A stretch of 64,000 nt of DNA from JAIBJN01 sp963811635 (GCA_963811635.1 CAWESB010000003.1:1-64000); one strand, 5' to 3'; positions 14,738-23,962 are shown, counted from the stretch's first letter. Program-made: numbers and translations. The notes: generated from the sequence alone by a model not told the origin.

Positions 14738-15481
14738 TCAGGCTTCGATCGCCGGCTCGTAGACGCTGACGTGGCGCCAGCTGGTCGCGGTGAACGGCTC
14801 GCCGTTCCAGCCGCCCCAGCGGTCGCGCAGGCGCAGGCCGGCGATGCGGGCCATGAGGTCGAACTCGGGCGGGTGCGCGAGGCGGAGGCTGATCGGGCTG
14901 AGGGCGACGCCGTCGGCGCCGATGCGGACGTGGTTCTCGTCCAGGACCTGGGTGACGGGGTCGTAGCGGCAGACGTCCAGCACGACCTGGTCGGCCGCGA
15001 CGCGCTCGGCGTCGACGAACTGGTGGCCGGGCCGCGAGGGGGCACTCGGCACCCGGCACTCGAGGACGAAGGCGCCATCGTCGGCCAGGTGGCCCGCGGC
15101 GTTCTCGAAGCAGCGGACCTGGTCGTCCTGCGTGAGCAGGTTGCCGATCGTGTTGTAGACGAGGTACACCAGCCCGTAGGTGCGTCCAGTCGTCACTCGG
15201 GACATGTCGCCCATGGTCACCTCGACGTCATTCCCGCTCGGCTTCTCGCGCATCCGGTCGACCATGTGCTCGGACAGCTCGATGCCGTCCACGCGCACGC
15301 CGACCGCCGTGAGCGGCAAGGCGATCCGGCCGGTGCCGACCGCGAGCTCCAGCGCATCCCGCCCGTCGGCGAGCCGGGCAAGGAACGCGACCGTCTCATC
15401 CTCGTCACCTCGGGTGTCCTCGGCGTCGTAGCGCTTCGAGGCGTCAGATCCGAAGCTCGTTCTTGGGTCGAAACCTTCCAT
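14738..15481 (-). CDS. Class I SAM-dependent methyltransferase
   Basis: 247 residues. Motif I of the Rossmann methyltransferase fold is clear (DALELAVGTGRIALPL, residues 42-57), followed by the acidic second strand (VRVDGIELSEHMVDRMR), a motif II region (YGLVYLVYNTIGNLLTQDDQVRCFENAAGHL) and a beta-rich C-terminal half. Similar proteins methylate small molecules; the substrate is unknown. It is upstream of the ECF sigma gene on the same strand with an 89-bp gap. The proximity to the Ugd gene may be accidental. Confidence 0.85.
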   Translation of the reverse strand: MEGFDPRTSFGSDASKRYDAEDTRGDEDETVAFLARLADGRDALELAVGTGRIALPLTAVGVRVDGIELSEHMVDRMREKPSGNDVEVTMGDMSRVTTGRTYGLVYLVYNTIGNLLTQDDQVRCFENAAGHLADDGAFVLECRVPSAPSRPGHQFVDAERVAADQVVLDVCRYDPVTQVLDENHVRIGADGVALSPISLRLAHPPEFDLMARIAGLRLRDRWGGWNGEPFTATSWRHVSVYEPAIEA

Positions 15482-15538
15482 GGGGAAGGCAGTCGATGTT
15501 AAGGGCGCGCGCCACCGTCTGCGTTATCTCGCGTCGCG

Positions 15539-16981
15539 CTACACGACACGCGTGGCAAGAGCTCTACCGGCACGGCGACCGCAGCTCGAACGGCCGGGAC
15601 GTGGCTTCAGGTCGCCGGCAACTCGACGAAGGAGGGAGCCAACGCTGCGGGGAGGTCGAGCGGTTGTGGCGCTCGTCGCTCTTCCAACGGGCCAGGACGG
15701 TCGCCCGATTCCCTCGTACGTGAAGCCGGCCCGCCGCACGGTGTCGGGATCGAGAAAGTTACGACCGTCAACGATCAAGGGGCTTTTCATCGCCGTACGT
15801 ACTTCGGGCCGTGGCAACGCCTTCAACTCGTTCCACTCGGTGACGATGACTGCCGCGTCCGCCCCGGAGACGGCCTCGAGGAGATCCTCGCAGAGCTGAA
15901 CCCCCGGGAGGTGCGGTCGTGCGACCTCGATGGCGACAGGATCCCACGCCCTGACGTGTGCCCCCTCGGCGAGCAGTCGCATGGCCAGGACGAGGCTCGA
16001 AGCCTCGCGAATGTCGTTCGTGTCGGGCTTGAAAGCAAGTCCGAGAAGCACGACCGTCCGCTCGCGAAGGCTTCCGAGATGCTTTCGCAGCTTCCCGACG
16101 ACTCGCCGTTTCTGCAGCTCGTTGACTTCGATCACGGAGGTCAAGAGCTGAAAGTGGTAACCGGAGTTGCCGGCCAACTGCTTCAGGGCAGAGACATCCT
16201 TGGGGAAGCACGAGCCCCCATACCCGATGCCGGGCCGGAGGAACTGTGGTCCGATGCGCCGGTCGAGGCCCATTCCGTCGGCAACCAAGGTGACGTCGGC
16301 TCCAACCTCCTCGCACACATTGGCGATCTCGTTGATGAATGAGATCTTCGTCGCAAGAAAGGCATTCGACGCATACTTGATCATCTCCGCCGATGTGACG
16401 TCAGTGCGCACGATGGGCGCCCCGAGCTCCTCGTGGAGCTTTGCTACCCGGTCGCCTTCCTCGTTCCGGAATGAGCCTACGACGATTCGGTCGGGGTGCG
16501 TGAAGTTCGCAAGCGCAGTGCCCTCGGCGAGAAACTCGGGATTCGAGACGTAAGCGACATTGGAAAGCCCGCGGCCGTCGAGCCATGCGCGCACCCGTTC
16601 GCCGGTTCCGGGCGGAACAGTGCTTTTCATGATGAGCACGAGTCGCTTTGTGGTATCCGGCAGCTCGTCGACCACCTGCCAGACGGCACTCAGATCCGCG
16701 TCCCCGGAGTACGTGGGAGGAGTCCCGACGCAGACGAACACAAGCTGAGCCCTCTGAAACACGTCAGCAGCGCGGGTGGTGAACCGAAGGCGATCGCGAT
16801 TTCGGTCGAGGAGTTCTCCGAGACCCGGTTCGTGGATCGGCACACGCCCAGCCTCGAGGTCTGCGATCCGCATCGCTTCGATGTCGCGGATGATCACCTC
16901 GTGACCGAGGTCGGCGTAGCAGGCGGCGGTGACGAGGCCCACCCAGCCGGCTCCCATGATGCCGATCGGCTCTCTCATCAC
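15539..16981 (-). CDS. ugd: UDP-glucose 6-dehydrogenase (UDP-glucose/GDP-mannose dehydrogenase family)
   Basis: 480 residues. The NAD site is at the N-terminus (IGIMGAGWVGLVTAACYADLGH). MIKYASNAFLATKISFINEI carries the conserved Lys, and GYGGSCFPKD carries catalytic Cys258; the C-terminal UDP-binding domain includes LGLAFKPDTNDIREASS. It oxidises UDP-glucose to UDP-glucuronate. The next gene upstream is the UDP-glucuronate decarboxylase, whose stop overlaps this start (ATGA), so the two make UDP-xylose. The last 50 residues are Arg/Ser/Ala-rich and lack family similarity, a probable low-complexity tail. Confidence 0.92.
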   Translation of the reverse strand: MMREPIGIMGAGWVGLVTAACYADLGHEVIIRDIEAMRIADLEAGRVPIHEPGLGELLDRNRDRLRFTTRAADVFQRAQLVFVCVGTPPTYSGDADLSAVWQVVDELPDTTKRLVLIMKSTVPPGTGERVRAWLDGRGLSNVAYVSNPEFLAEGTALANFTHPDRIVVGSFRNEEGDRVAKLHEELGAPIVRTDVTSAEMIKYASNAFLATKISFINEIANVCEEVGADVTLVADGMGLDRRIGPQFLRPGIGYGGSCFPKDVSALKQLAGNSGYHFQLLTSVIEVNELQKRRVVGKLRKHLGSLRERTVVLLGLAFKPDTNDIREASSLVLAMRLLAEGAHVRAWDPVAIEVARPHLPGVQLCEDLLEAVSGADAAVIVTEWNELKALPRPEVRTAMKSPLIVDGRNFLDPDTVRRAGFTYEGIGRPSWPVGRATSATTARPPRSVGSLLRRVAGDLKPRPGRSSCGRRAGRALATRVV

Positions 16982-17943
16982 CGGGCCGCGGGACGGGTGT
17001 GGGACAACACCTTGGCCTCTCCCGTCAGGCTGTTGACCGTTCGCCGCAGGCCTTCCTCCAGATCGACCTCGGGCTGCCAGTGCAGGACCTGGCGCGCCCG
17101 CGTGATGTCCGGCTGCCGGACCTGGGGATCGTCGATCGGCAGGGCCTCGAAGAGGATCTCACTCTTCGAGCCCGTCACGCGGATGACGGTCTCGGCCAGG
17201 TCGAGCAGGGTCATCTCGTGCGGGTTCCCGATGTTGACCGGGAGGTGCTCCTCGCTCTCGGCGAGCAGGCTGAGCCCCCGAACGAGATCGTCGACGTAGC
17301 AGAAGGAGCGAGTCTGGGAGCCGTCGCCGAAGACGGTGAGCGGCTTCGCTTCGAGCGCCTGGCCGAGGAACGTGGGGATCGCGCGCCCGTCGTGCCGGCG
17401 CATCCGCGGGCCGTAGGTGTTGAAGATGCGTGCGATGCAGGTGTCGACCCCCTGCTGGCGGTGGTACGCCATGGTGAGCGCCTCCGCGTAGCGCTTCGCC
17501 TCGTCGTACACCCCGCGCGGCCCGACCGAGTTCACGTGGCCCCAGTACGTCTCGGGCTGCGGGTGGACCTGGGGGTCGCCGTACACCTCGCTGGTCGAGG
17601 CGAGCAGGAACCGGGCGCGCTTGAACTTCGCAAGCCCGAGCATGTGGTGCGTCCCGTACGAGCCCACCTTCAGCGTGTGCAGGGGCAGGCGGTTGTAGTC
17701 GATCGGGCTGGCCGGGCTGGCTAGGTGGAAAACGACGTCCACCGGCTCCTCGAGGAAGAGCGGCTCGGTGAGGTCGTGGTTGATGAAGCGAAAGTCCGAG
17801 CCGTTCCCGATGTGCTGAATGTTCTCGAGCGACCCCGTGTCGAGGTTGTCGATACAGATGACCCGACGTCCCTCCGCAAGAAGGAAGTCACATAGGTGCG
17901 AGCCGAGAAACCCGGCGCCGCCTGTTACTACCGCAGTAAACAT
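16978..17943 (-). CDS. UDP-glucuronate decarboxylase (UDP-xylose synthase)
   Basis: A 321-residue extended short-chain dehydrogenase. The NAD motif TGGAGFLGSHL is at 7-17 and the catalytic set is STSEVYG (117-122, with Glu119), Tyr146 and Lys150 in YDEAKR. NTYGPRMRRHDGRAIPTF and GDGSQTRSFCYVDDLV are strongly characteristic of UXS. It decarboxylates UDP-glucuronate to UDP-xylose. It is translationally coupled to ugd. The upstream gap of about 160 bp contains an AGACGTCT palindrome and probably a promoter. Confidence 0.92.
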   Translation of the reverse strand: MFTAVVTGGAGFLGSHLCDFLLAEGRRVICIDNLDTGSLENIQHIGNGSDFRFINHDLTEPLFLEEPVDVVFHLASPASPIDYNRLPLHTLKVGSYGTHHMLGLAKFKRARFLLASTSEVYGDPQVHPQPETYWGHVNSVGPRGVYDEAKRYAEALTMAYHRQQGVDTCIARIFNTYGPRMRRHDGRAIPTFLGQALEAKPLTVFGDGSQTRSFCYVDDLVRGLSLLAESEEHLPVNIGNPHEMTLLDLAETVIRVTGSKSEILFEALPIDDPQVRQPDITRARQVLHWQPEVDLEEGLRRTVNSLTGEAKVLSHTRPAAR

Positions 17944-18012
17944 GCCGCAACCCCTACCCCGATTCCCGGGGGATAGTGAGCCGCAGAGCCTACTTCGAAG
18001 CGCCGCAAATTT

Positions 18013-18105
18013 CTACTGAAAGATAGTGATTCTAGACAGACGTCTAGTCTGTGCTTGGGACAGATCGTACGCCGCGCTCGAGGTCGACACCCAGCCGATC
18101 TGCAT
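18013..18105 (-). CDS. Possible 30-aa ORF or gene remnant at the operon end
   Basis: A frame of 30 codons whose ATG overlaps the stop of the SAF-domain oxidoreductase (TGATG), the same type of junction as elsewhere in this operon. The peptide begins MQIGWVSTSSAAYDL, which resembles the first strand of a GT4 glycosyltransferase, then stops. It is either a tiny coupled gene or the residue of a deleted glycosyltransferase. Low confidence. Confidence 0.25.
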   Translation of the reverse strand: MQIGWVSTSSAAYDLSQAQTRRLSRITIFQ

Positions 18106-19430
18106 CACGCTGCCGCCTGGAGGCGCTCCTCGAGCCACGTTTCGCCGGCGAAGTGCCGGTACTGCTCGGCGCGCAGCCGATCGGCCACGCGGCCTGCCGG
18201 GAGGGCGACGTCGTCGTAGGTCACGACCTCGTCCTTGGGAACGTCGCGAAGCAGCCGGCAGCCCTCGACGAGGCCCTCGGGGAGATATCGGCCAGCATTC
18301 ATCTCCTCGGTATTCGCTGCCTCCCCGTAGGTCATGAACATCCCGTACTCGTCGAGCGTCTCGCCGGCGCGGAGATCGCGCTTCGCGACGGCGCACACCT
18401 CCACGCTGGGTCCTCTGAGGGGCGGTGCAAGGTTGTCCCCGAAGAGCACGACCCGCGCGATGGCAGTCGGCGCCTCGAAGTGGGGCAGGTGATACGGCAC
18501 CCAGAACGGATAGAGGGGCCCGTCACCCATCTTGTAGAGGCTGAGGTAGTGGCGTTGCTTCGGATCCTCGTGCTCGGCCAGGCAGAAGATCTTCACGGAC
18601 GAAGGGCCGACCGTGTAGTCGACGATCGACCCGAGCGCCCGAACCTCGTCGACGTCGTACAGCGAGGGGAGCTCGAGCGGCGAGCCGTCGAACGGCCTGC
18701 CGCGGGACATCCCCCGTTGGAGCACCTTGGCGCCCGTCGCGTTGGCCACGATCGTCTGCTCGAAGCTGATCTTCGAGCCGTCCGCGAACGAGGTGACCAT
18801 CGCGGGGTTCTGACCCCACTTCTCCGCGAAGTCCTTCTGCGTCTCCGGCGTGCGGTACGGGTCCTGTAGGCCTTTGACGTTTCCCATCACTCTCGGCTCG
18901 AGCCCGAGGCCCCGCACCCAGCGATAGAGGTTCATCTGCAGCCCCGGCTCGTCTCCGTCGCAGGCGGAGAACTCGACCCCGTGCTTGCGCGCATGGGTGT
19001 GGAGAATCGGCCCGAGGGTTCCGTCGAGCTCCGCGTTCATCGCGACGAAGTGCTTGCCGTGCTCGAACGCCTCGAGCGCGGTCCTTGCACCGAGCTCGAC
19101 AGATCCGGTGACGTCCATGATCGCGTCGATCTGCTCCGACCGGCAGAGGAGCAGCGCGTCCTCGGTGACGACGGACCGTCCCGCCCTCACCGCGTCTTCG
19201 AAGTCGTCGAGGTTCGCCACCTCGACGGCGTCGTCGTCGCCGGCGTAGCCGAACACGGCGAGCGCCTTCTCGGGACGTCGGCCGTAGATCGCAACGATCT
19301 CCATTCCCGGGACGCTGTTGCGGACCTGGTTCGCGAGGCCCTGAGCCATGAATCCGGCACCCAGCATTCCGACCCGGATAGGCCGGCCTTCCTCTTCGCG
19401 GGCGCGCAGCGCCCGGTCGACGATGATCAT
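18105..19430 (-). CDS. NAD(P)-dependent oxidoreductase with SAF domain
   Basis: 441 residues from ATG 19430. It has an N-terminal Rossmann domain (VGMLGAGFMAQGLANQV, 21-37; IDAIMDVTGSVELGA) resembling homoserine dehydrogenase/Gfo-Idh folds. A C-terminal SAF domain (CAVAKRDLRAGETLDEYG, then LPAGRVADRLRAEQY) resembles sialic acid synthase antifreeze-like domains, which is why relatives are sometimes mislabelled FlgA. Such proteins recur in surface-polysaccharide clusters next to cupin epimerases; the reaction is unknown, presumably on a nucleotide sugar. The start overlaps the stop of the RmlC-like gene by one base. Confidence 0.8.
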   Translation of the reverse strand: MIIVDRALRAREEEGRPIRVGMLGAGFMAQGLANQVRNSVPGMEIVAIYGRRPEKALAVFGYAGDDDAVEVANLDDFEDAVRAGRSVVTEDALLLCRSEQIDAIMDVTGSVELGARTALEAFEHGKHFVAMNAELDGTLGPILHTHARKHGVEFSACDGDEPGLQMNLYRWVRGLGLEPRVMGNVKGLQDPYRTPETQKDFAEKWGQNPAMVTSFADGSKISFEQTIVANATGAKVLQRGMSRGRPFDGSPLELPSLYDVDEVRALGSIVDYTVGPSSVKIFCLAEHEDPKQRHYLSLYKMGDGPLYPFWVPYHLPHFEAPTAIARVVLFGDNLAPPLRGPSVEVCAVAKRDLRAGETLDEYGMFMTYGEAANTEEMNAGRYLPEGLVEGCRLLRDVPKDEVVTYDDVALPAGRVADRLRAEQYRHFAGETWLEERLQAAA

Positions 19431-20023
19431 CAGACCGCTCCCGCCGGCTCGCGGTCGAGATCCACGACCATTCTCCGTCGAACTTCGGACTCCACGTCGG
19501 CGAGCAGTGGCCAGGCCGCATCCTTCTCGGAGATCTCGCTGACGGGAAGGGGCCATGTGAGCCCCAGGGCCGGATCGTCGTACCGAAGCCCACCCTCGGC
19601 GCCCGGGGTGTAGAACTCGCCGACCTGATAGCTGGTCTCCGTGTCGTCTTCGAGAGCCTGGTAGCCGTGTGCGAAGCGCTCCGGGATGTAGATCGCGCGA
19701 TGGTTGTCCGCGGTCAGCTCGACCGAGATGTGCTCGAGAAACGTCGGGCTCTCGGGGCGCAGATCGACGATGATGTCGAGAACGGCTCCACGTGTGCAGC
19801 GGACGACCTTCGTTTCTGCCGCGGGTGGGTACTGGAAATGCATTCCGCGCAAGCAACCCCGCCGCCGGTTGAAGCCGATGTTCGCCTGCGCGATGACCGG
19901 TTTGAGCCCGTGGTCGCTGAACTCGTTCTGGCAGAACGCGCGGGCGAAGAATCCACGATTGTCCTCCCGGCGTTCGAGATCGATGACGAACGCCCCGCGC
20001 AGCTTGGTCTCGGTAAAGAGCAC
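19430..20023 (-). CDS. dTDP-4-dehydrorhamnose 3,5-epimerase family (RmlC-like cupin)
   Basis: 197 residues, normal for RmlC. Catalytic His62 is in LRGMHFQ, the conserved Asp is in VLDIIVDLRPESPTF, His119 is in PERFAHGYQ, and tyrosines near 132 and 138 are present (SYQVGEFY). The family epimerises C3 and/or C5 of 4-keto-6-deoxy sugar nucleotides. No RmlA, RmlB or RmlD gene is in the window; beside the cytidylyltransferase it may act on a CDP- rather than a dTDP-linked sugar, so I give no gene symbol. Confidence 0.85.
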   Translation of the reverse strand: MLFTETKLRGAFVIDLERREDNRGFFARAFCQNEFSDHGLKPVIAQANIGFNRRRGCLRGMHFQYPPAAETKVVRCTRGAVLDIIVDLRPESPTFLEHISVELTADNHRAIYIPERFAHGYQALEDDTETSYQVGEFYTPGAEGGLRYDDPALGLTWPLPVSEISEKDAAWPLLADVESEVRRRMVVDLDREPAGAV

Positions 20024-20074
20024 CCGATAGCTCCTTTCGTTAAGGCTGTTCCGAGGATAGCCCGTGGCCGGGTC

Positions 20075-21343
20075 TCAGCCCACGCGGCGCCGGCTCGCTG
20101 AGCCAAGACCACCCGAAAGGGGAGGTCGGCGGTCAGGCTGCGCCATCCGCCTCCGGTGCTCGAGAGCCAGCGCACAGCCCTCGACGAATCCATCCGCACC
20201 CCGCTCGAACGAGCAAGACGCCAGGGTCTCGGTCGAGCGCCTGACCGCACCGATGCGCTGCTCGTCTGTCCACTCGGCGACCGAGCGCATTGCTCGAGCG
20301 GTTTCCTCCGCCGAGCCGGCCGGGACGACGTACCCGTTGACGCCCGGATCGATGAGGTCGTCGGCCGCTCCGACCTGATCCGTGGCGATCACGGGCCGGC
20401 CGTGGGCGAGTCCCTCGTGGACGACGAGACCCCAGGCCTCGTACAGCGACGGGACGACGAGCACGTCGGACTCGCGGTAGAGGTCGCCGAGGTCCTCGCC
20501 GGCGACGTGCCCGACGAGCCGAATACGGCGGTCCCGAGCCGCAGCCGCGGAGACGGCCTCGTCGAGCGGGCCGTCTCCGGCGATCCAGAGCTCGCCTCCC
20601 TCGAATCGTGCAAAGGCTTCGAGGAGGACATCGAGGCCCTTGCGCTCGATGAGTCGGCCGACGAAGAGGAATCGCGTGTCCCGCCCACTGCGCATCGACT
20701 CGGGGGTCGGCGGGCGATCCGGGGCGAGCGCGGTGATCGGGGCGACCACCATCCGCGCGGGATCGACCCCCATGGCGGCCAAATCGCGTACCTGGCGCGT
20801 TCCGTACGGGAGGCACGCATCTGCCGTGCGCATGAAGTACTTCACCCAGGGGTCGGCGAGACGCCGAGGCCACGTGGGGTGCGGACGGGTGAAACTCCCC
20901 CACCAGGGAACGAAGGCCCACCCTCGTCGGCGGCGTGCCGCCAGCGTCGCGATGTTGGCGGGCGACGACCAGATTCCGCCGCCGCCGGCCACGACGACGT
21001 CGGGAGCGAAGGCGCTCAGGGGACGAAGCGGTCGTCTCGGGACGTACAGATAGGTGTCGTACCTCGTCCTGAAGCCCGAGCCTCTCGCGAGCCAGGCGAG
21101 ATCGAGCGTCCACGAATCGAGGAGGACGTGGGCAAACGGGAGATCGGCTTCGGGATCCCAATGGCGATCGCGTTCCATGGGCGTCTCCGAGACCACGAGG
21201 AGCTCGCATTCCTCTCGGTTCGCCAACCGTTCGAAGAGCGGCTTCGTGTAGGGCGCGACCATGTTGACGATGACTGCGATCCGCATGGGCACCTGCTCGG
21301 TCTCTCGGACGCTGTCTGACGTTGTCCGAGCGACTGTCTTCAT
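20075..21343 (-). CDS. Glycosyltransferase family 4 (first paralogue)
   Basis: 422 residues. The GT-B fold has an N-terminal acceptor domain (RIAVIVNMVAPYTKPLFERL) and a C-terminal GT4 donor site: TRFLFVGRLIERKGLDVLLEAF, GELWIAGDGPL and VVPSLYEAWGLVVHEGLAHGRPVIATD, with the E-x7-E pair. It transfers a sugar from a nucleotide donor to the growing repeat unit at the inner membrane face. It is clearly paralogous along its length to the GT4 at 23963-25204. The first ATG lies within the GT2 3' end; a start nearer 21286 (MRIAVIV) would also be consistent with the family. Confidence 0.88.
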   Translation of the reverse strand: MKTVARTTSDSVRETEQVPMRIAVIVNMVAPYTKPLFERLANREECELLVVSETPMERDRHWDPEADLPFAHVLLDSWTLDLAWLARGSGFRTRYDTYLYVPRRPLRPLSAFAPDVVVAGGGGIWSSPANIATLAARRRRGWAFVPWWGSFTRPHPTWPRRLADPWVKYFMRTADACLPYGTRQVRDLAAMGVDPARMVVAPITALAPDRPPTPESMRSGRDTRFLFVGRLIERKGLDVLLEAFARFEGGELWIAGDGPLDEAVSAAAARDRRIRLVGHVAGEDLGDLYRESDVLVVPSLYEAWGLVVHEGLAHGRPVIATDQVGAADDLIDPGVNGYVVPAGSAEETARAMRSVAEWTDEQRIGAVRRSTETLASCSFERGADGFVEGCALALEHRRRMAQPDRRPPLSGGLGSASRRRVG

Positions 21344-22434
21344 GGACGGTCACGGGCGCCGAGCCAGTGGCGAAGCGCGCGCGGATTCATCTTCTGGCTG
21401 CTCTTGGCGACGCGCCGCTTACGCATGGTCTCGGGCAGAAGCTTGATCGTCATCGGAATCGCGACGAGCGACTTCGGCGCGAAGAATAGGCGATGCGCGA
21501 CGATCATCGCCTCACGCGCGACGATGAACGGGAAGTCGCGGACGAAGTTGAAGCCATCCTCGTTCTTCAGCAGCATGAGCCACTGGTTCTTCATGGCGTT
21601 GATGCGGACGGGCTGGGACTTCTCCAGCTCCGTCTGGTGGAAGGTCCGGATCGCAGACAGGTATCCGCTCGACCCGAGCCCGCGCGTGGTTCGGCCATGG
21701 TGGGCGACTGCCGTCGGTGCATACCAGCACTCCCACCCGGCCAGGTGTAGGCGCCACGAGATGTCGTGATCCTCCTTGTGCGCGAAGAAGTTCTCGTCGA
21801 GGTACTCCCCGTTGACGCTGATCGCCTCGAGCGCCCGGCGACGAATCACCGGGGCGGCGCCGTCGATCCCGAAGACCTCGATCGCCTCGTCGAACTGGCC
21901 CACGTCTCGTTCTCCTTCACCACGCGGCATGAAGCGCCGCTGTCGAGTCAGGACGAGGCCGGCGGTGTCGATGACGTCCGTCGGGCGCTCGTGCTCGAGG
22001 TCGTAGCGGAGGAGCTTGCCGATGGCTGCGCCGGCGGCTGGGTGTGCCTGAAAGAACGACAAGATCTCGGCGAGGTACGTCGGAGTGGGGAAGAGATCGG
22101 CGTTGCACAACATGACGAACTCGCCCGATGTCTCGCGGATCCCGCGATTCACGGCTCGGGCGAATCCCGCCTCCCATCCCATCTGGACCACTCGGACCCT
22201 GCTCTCGTCCCGGTGGTCTCCGAGCGCGGCGCCGACGTCCTGAGACGGGTCGTTGTTGAGGACGACGATCTCGACCTCGTCCGGCGGGTTCGCGAGGAAC
22301 GTCGGCACCGATCTGCGCAGGAGGTCGGCGTCCTTGTACGTGGGAATCAGGACGCTCACCCTTGGGCTGCGGCCGGCCGGAGGGGCCGAACGCGATGGTT
22401 CTTGGGTCTCGGCCTGCCGCCTCGCCCTGCTCAC
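21340..22434 (-). CDS. Glycosyltransferase family 2
   Basis: 364 residues. The GT-A fold starts VSVLIPTYKDADLLRRSVPTFL and continues with EIVVLNNDPSQD, GFARAVNRGIRETSGEFVMLCNADLFPTP (donor/metal-binding region) and a late acidic motif in NFFAHKEDHDISWRLHLAGWECWY. This resembles rhamnosyl- and related transferases of surface polysaccharides. GTG start overlapping the PIG-L stop (GTGA), and its own stop overlaps the next GT4 start, so it is translationally coupled on both sides. Confidence 0.88.
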   Translation of the reverse strand: MSRARRQAETQEPSRSAPPAGRSPRVSVLIPTYKDADLLRRSVPTFLANPPDEVEIVVLNNDPSQDVGAALGDHRDESRVRVVQMGWEAGFARAVNRGIRETSGEFVMLCNADLFPTPTYLAEILSFFQAHPAAGAAIGKLLRYDLEHERPTDVIDTAGLVLTRQRRFMPRGEGERDVGQFDEAIEVFGIDGAAPVIRRRALEAISVNGEYLDENFFAHKEDHDISWRLHLAGWECWYAPTAVAHHGRTTRGLGSSGYLSAIRTFHQTELEKSQPVRINAMKNQWLMLLKNEDGFNFVRDFPFIVAREAMIVAHRLFFAPKSLVAIPMTIKLLPETMRKRRVAKSSQKMNPRALRHWLGARDRP

Positions 22435-23081
22435 AGGACGACCTTCCGTCCGTAGAAGGCCTCTGCGTATCGGTCAGGAGCATTCGACTCCATGCCGCGA
22501 AGCCGGAGGATGCTCAGGAAGAGATCCTCCGTGAACCACCTCCGATCCCGCTGGGTTTGGAAGTACGTGAGCAGGTTCTCGACCTTCCGCTTGGCAAGCC
22601 CATCGTCGAGATGGACGAAGACGTTGGGGGCGCCCAGGTCGCCGTCGTACTTGGGAACCTCGTACTCGAGGATGAAATGGTCGCGGAACGTGTTCCAGGT
22701 GAGCTCCGATGCGAGTCGGTGATCCTGGTGCCGATCGTCGCCGTAGTGCGTGAGGATCAGATCGGGGGCGATGACAGGTTTCAGGTCCTCGAAGAACTGC
22801 TTGACGTCTCCTCCGCTGTACGGAAGGAAGCCGTCTCGAAAGTCCCCGACGAGGATCTGCTGCCGCTGGCTCCCGTGGAGAAAGGCCTCGGCGCTTGCGT
22901 GCACCTCGTCTGCCCGCTCGCCGTGGGCGCTCAGGACGACCCAGCAGACCTCGACGCTTGGATGGGTCGCGATCAGCCGAAGGATCGTCCCTCCGCAGCC
23001 GATCTCGATGTCGTCCGCGTGGCAGCCAATCGCGAGGATGCGGAGGGGTGACGGGATCTGGCTCAGCTCGAGCCCGATCAC
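22431..23081 (-). CDS. PIG-L family deacetylase (LmbE-like)
   Basis: 216 residues from GTG 23081, which overlaps the stop of the cytidylyltransferase. The zinc site of the PIG-L fold is visible in LAIGCHADDIEIGCGGTI (HxDD) and YGDDRHQDHRLAS (HxDH-like). The family deacetylates N-acetyl groups of GlcNAc-type sugars and other small substrates. In this operon it probably deacetylates a nucleotide sugar or a lipid-linked intermediate. The frame continues upstream through the neighbour, but that part is Arg-rich and out of family. Confidence 0.87.
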   Translation of the reverse strand: MIGLELSQIPSPLRILAIGCHADDIEIGCGGTILRLIATHPSVEVCWVVLSAHGERADEVHASAEAFLHGSQRQQILVGDFRDGFLPYSGGDVKQFFEDLKPVIAPDLILTHYGDDRHQDHRLASELTWNTFRDHFILEYEVPKYDGDLGAPNVFVHLDDGLAKRKVENLLTYFQTQRDRRWFTEDLFLSILRLRGMESNAPDRYAEAFYGRKVVL

Positions 23082-23893
23082 GGCCAAGCCGTTCCGGTGG
23101 TCTCGTCGCCGTCGGGAGCCGTCCAGACCTCCCACGGAGGCCGACCTGACGCCGCGAGCGATTCGAGGTTGTGCTTGTCTTTCAGCGTGTCCATCGGCGC
23201 CCAGAATCCTTCGTACGGATAGGCGATCAGCTCCTCGTCGTCGATCAGCCGCTGGAACGGCTCCTCGACCAGCTCCTCGCCCTCGTGGATGTGCTCGAAG
23301 ATCTCGGGCCGGAAGATGAAGAAGCCGCCGTTGATCCACATGTCGGCCCGCGTCACGTCTTCGAGTCCGCGGACGATCGCTTCATCCGACAGCCGCACGG
23401 TGTGGAACGAGTAGCTCTTCGGGCGTACGCAGAGGAAGGCGGCCGTCTTTCCGCGCTCGTGAAAGTTGGCGACCATCCGCGAGAGCGGCGCGTCCGTGAC
23501 GGCGTCCCCGTAGCTGGCGAGAAAGATCTCCTCGCCGCGCAGGTGGTCCTGCACCGCCTTGAGGCGCTGGCCGACGTTGCTCTGCAGGCCGGTGTTGACG
23601 AAGGTAATGCGCCAGTCTCGGATGTCGCTGGCGAGAAGCTCCACGTGCGCTCCGCCCTGCGAGAGGACGAAATCGTTCGCGAGTGCCTCGTTGTAGTTCA
23701 GGAAGTACTCCTTGATCACGTCGCCCTTGTGGCCCAGGCAGATGACGAAATCGTCGTGCCCGAAGTGCGCGTAGTACTTCATGATGTGGAGCAGGATGGG
23801 CCGGTTGGCGATCGGCACCATCGGCTTGGGGATGCTCGGCGCGGCCTCCTGAATGCGGAGTCCGAGCCCACCGCAGAAGAGAACGACCTTCAT
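23078..23893 (-). CDS. rfbF: Glucose-1-phosphate cytidylyltransferase-like nucleotidyltransferase
   Basis: 271 residues. The nucleotide-binding motif GGLGLRIQE (about 9-17) and the following PKPMVPIANRPILLHIMKYYAHFGHDDFVICLGHKGD match RfbF/DdhA, as do FVNTGLQSNVGQRLKAV, FLASYGDAVTDAPL and WINGGFFIFRPEIF. It makes CDP-glucose from CTP and glucose-1-phosphate. The CDP-glucose 4,6-dehydratase that normally follows is not in the window. It is coupled to the PIG-L gene by a GTGA overlap. ATG start. Confidence 0.88.
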   Translation of the reverse strand: MKVVLFCGGLGLRIQEAAPSIPKPMVPIANRPILLHIMKYYAHFGHDDFVICLGHKGDVIKEYFLNYNEALANDFVLSQGGAHVELLASDIRDWRITFVNTGLQSNVGQRLKAVQDHLRGEEIFLASYGDAVTDAPLSRMVANFHERGKTAAFLCVRPKSYSFHTVRLSDEAIVRGLEDVTRADMWINGGFFIFRPEIFEHIHEGEELVEEPFQRLIDDEELIAYPYEGFWAPMDTLKDKHNLESLAASGRPPWEVWTAPDGDETTGTAWP

Positions 23894-23962
23894 GCGAGCC
23901 TAAAAATAGTCGCGAAATCCCTCGATGTCATCGAGGGCCGTCGTTTGATCGCGAAGGATGCA

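Noticed and set aside
14738..15481. Methyltransferase as part of the polysaccharide operon
   Set aside because: Separated from ugd by 57 bp but with no sugar-specific motif; I cannot support a glycan substrate.
18105..19430. FlgA-like flagellar P-ring protein
   Set aside because: Only the SAF domain is shared; the N-terminal half is a Rossmann oxidoreductase and there are no flagellar genes.
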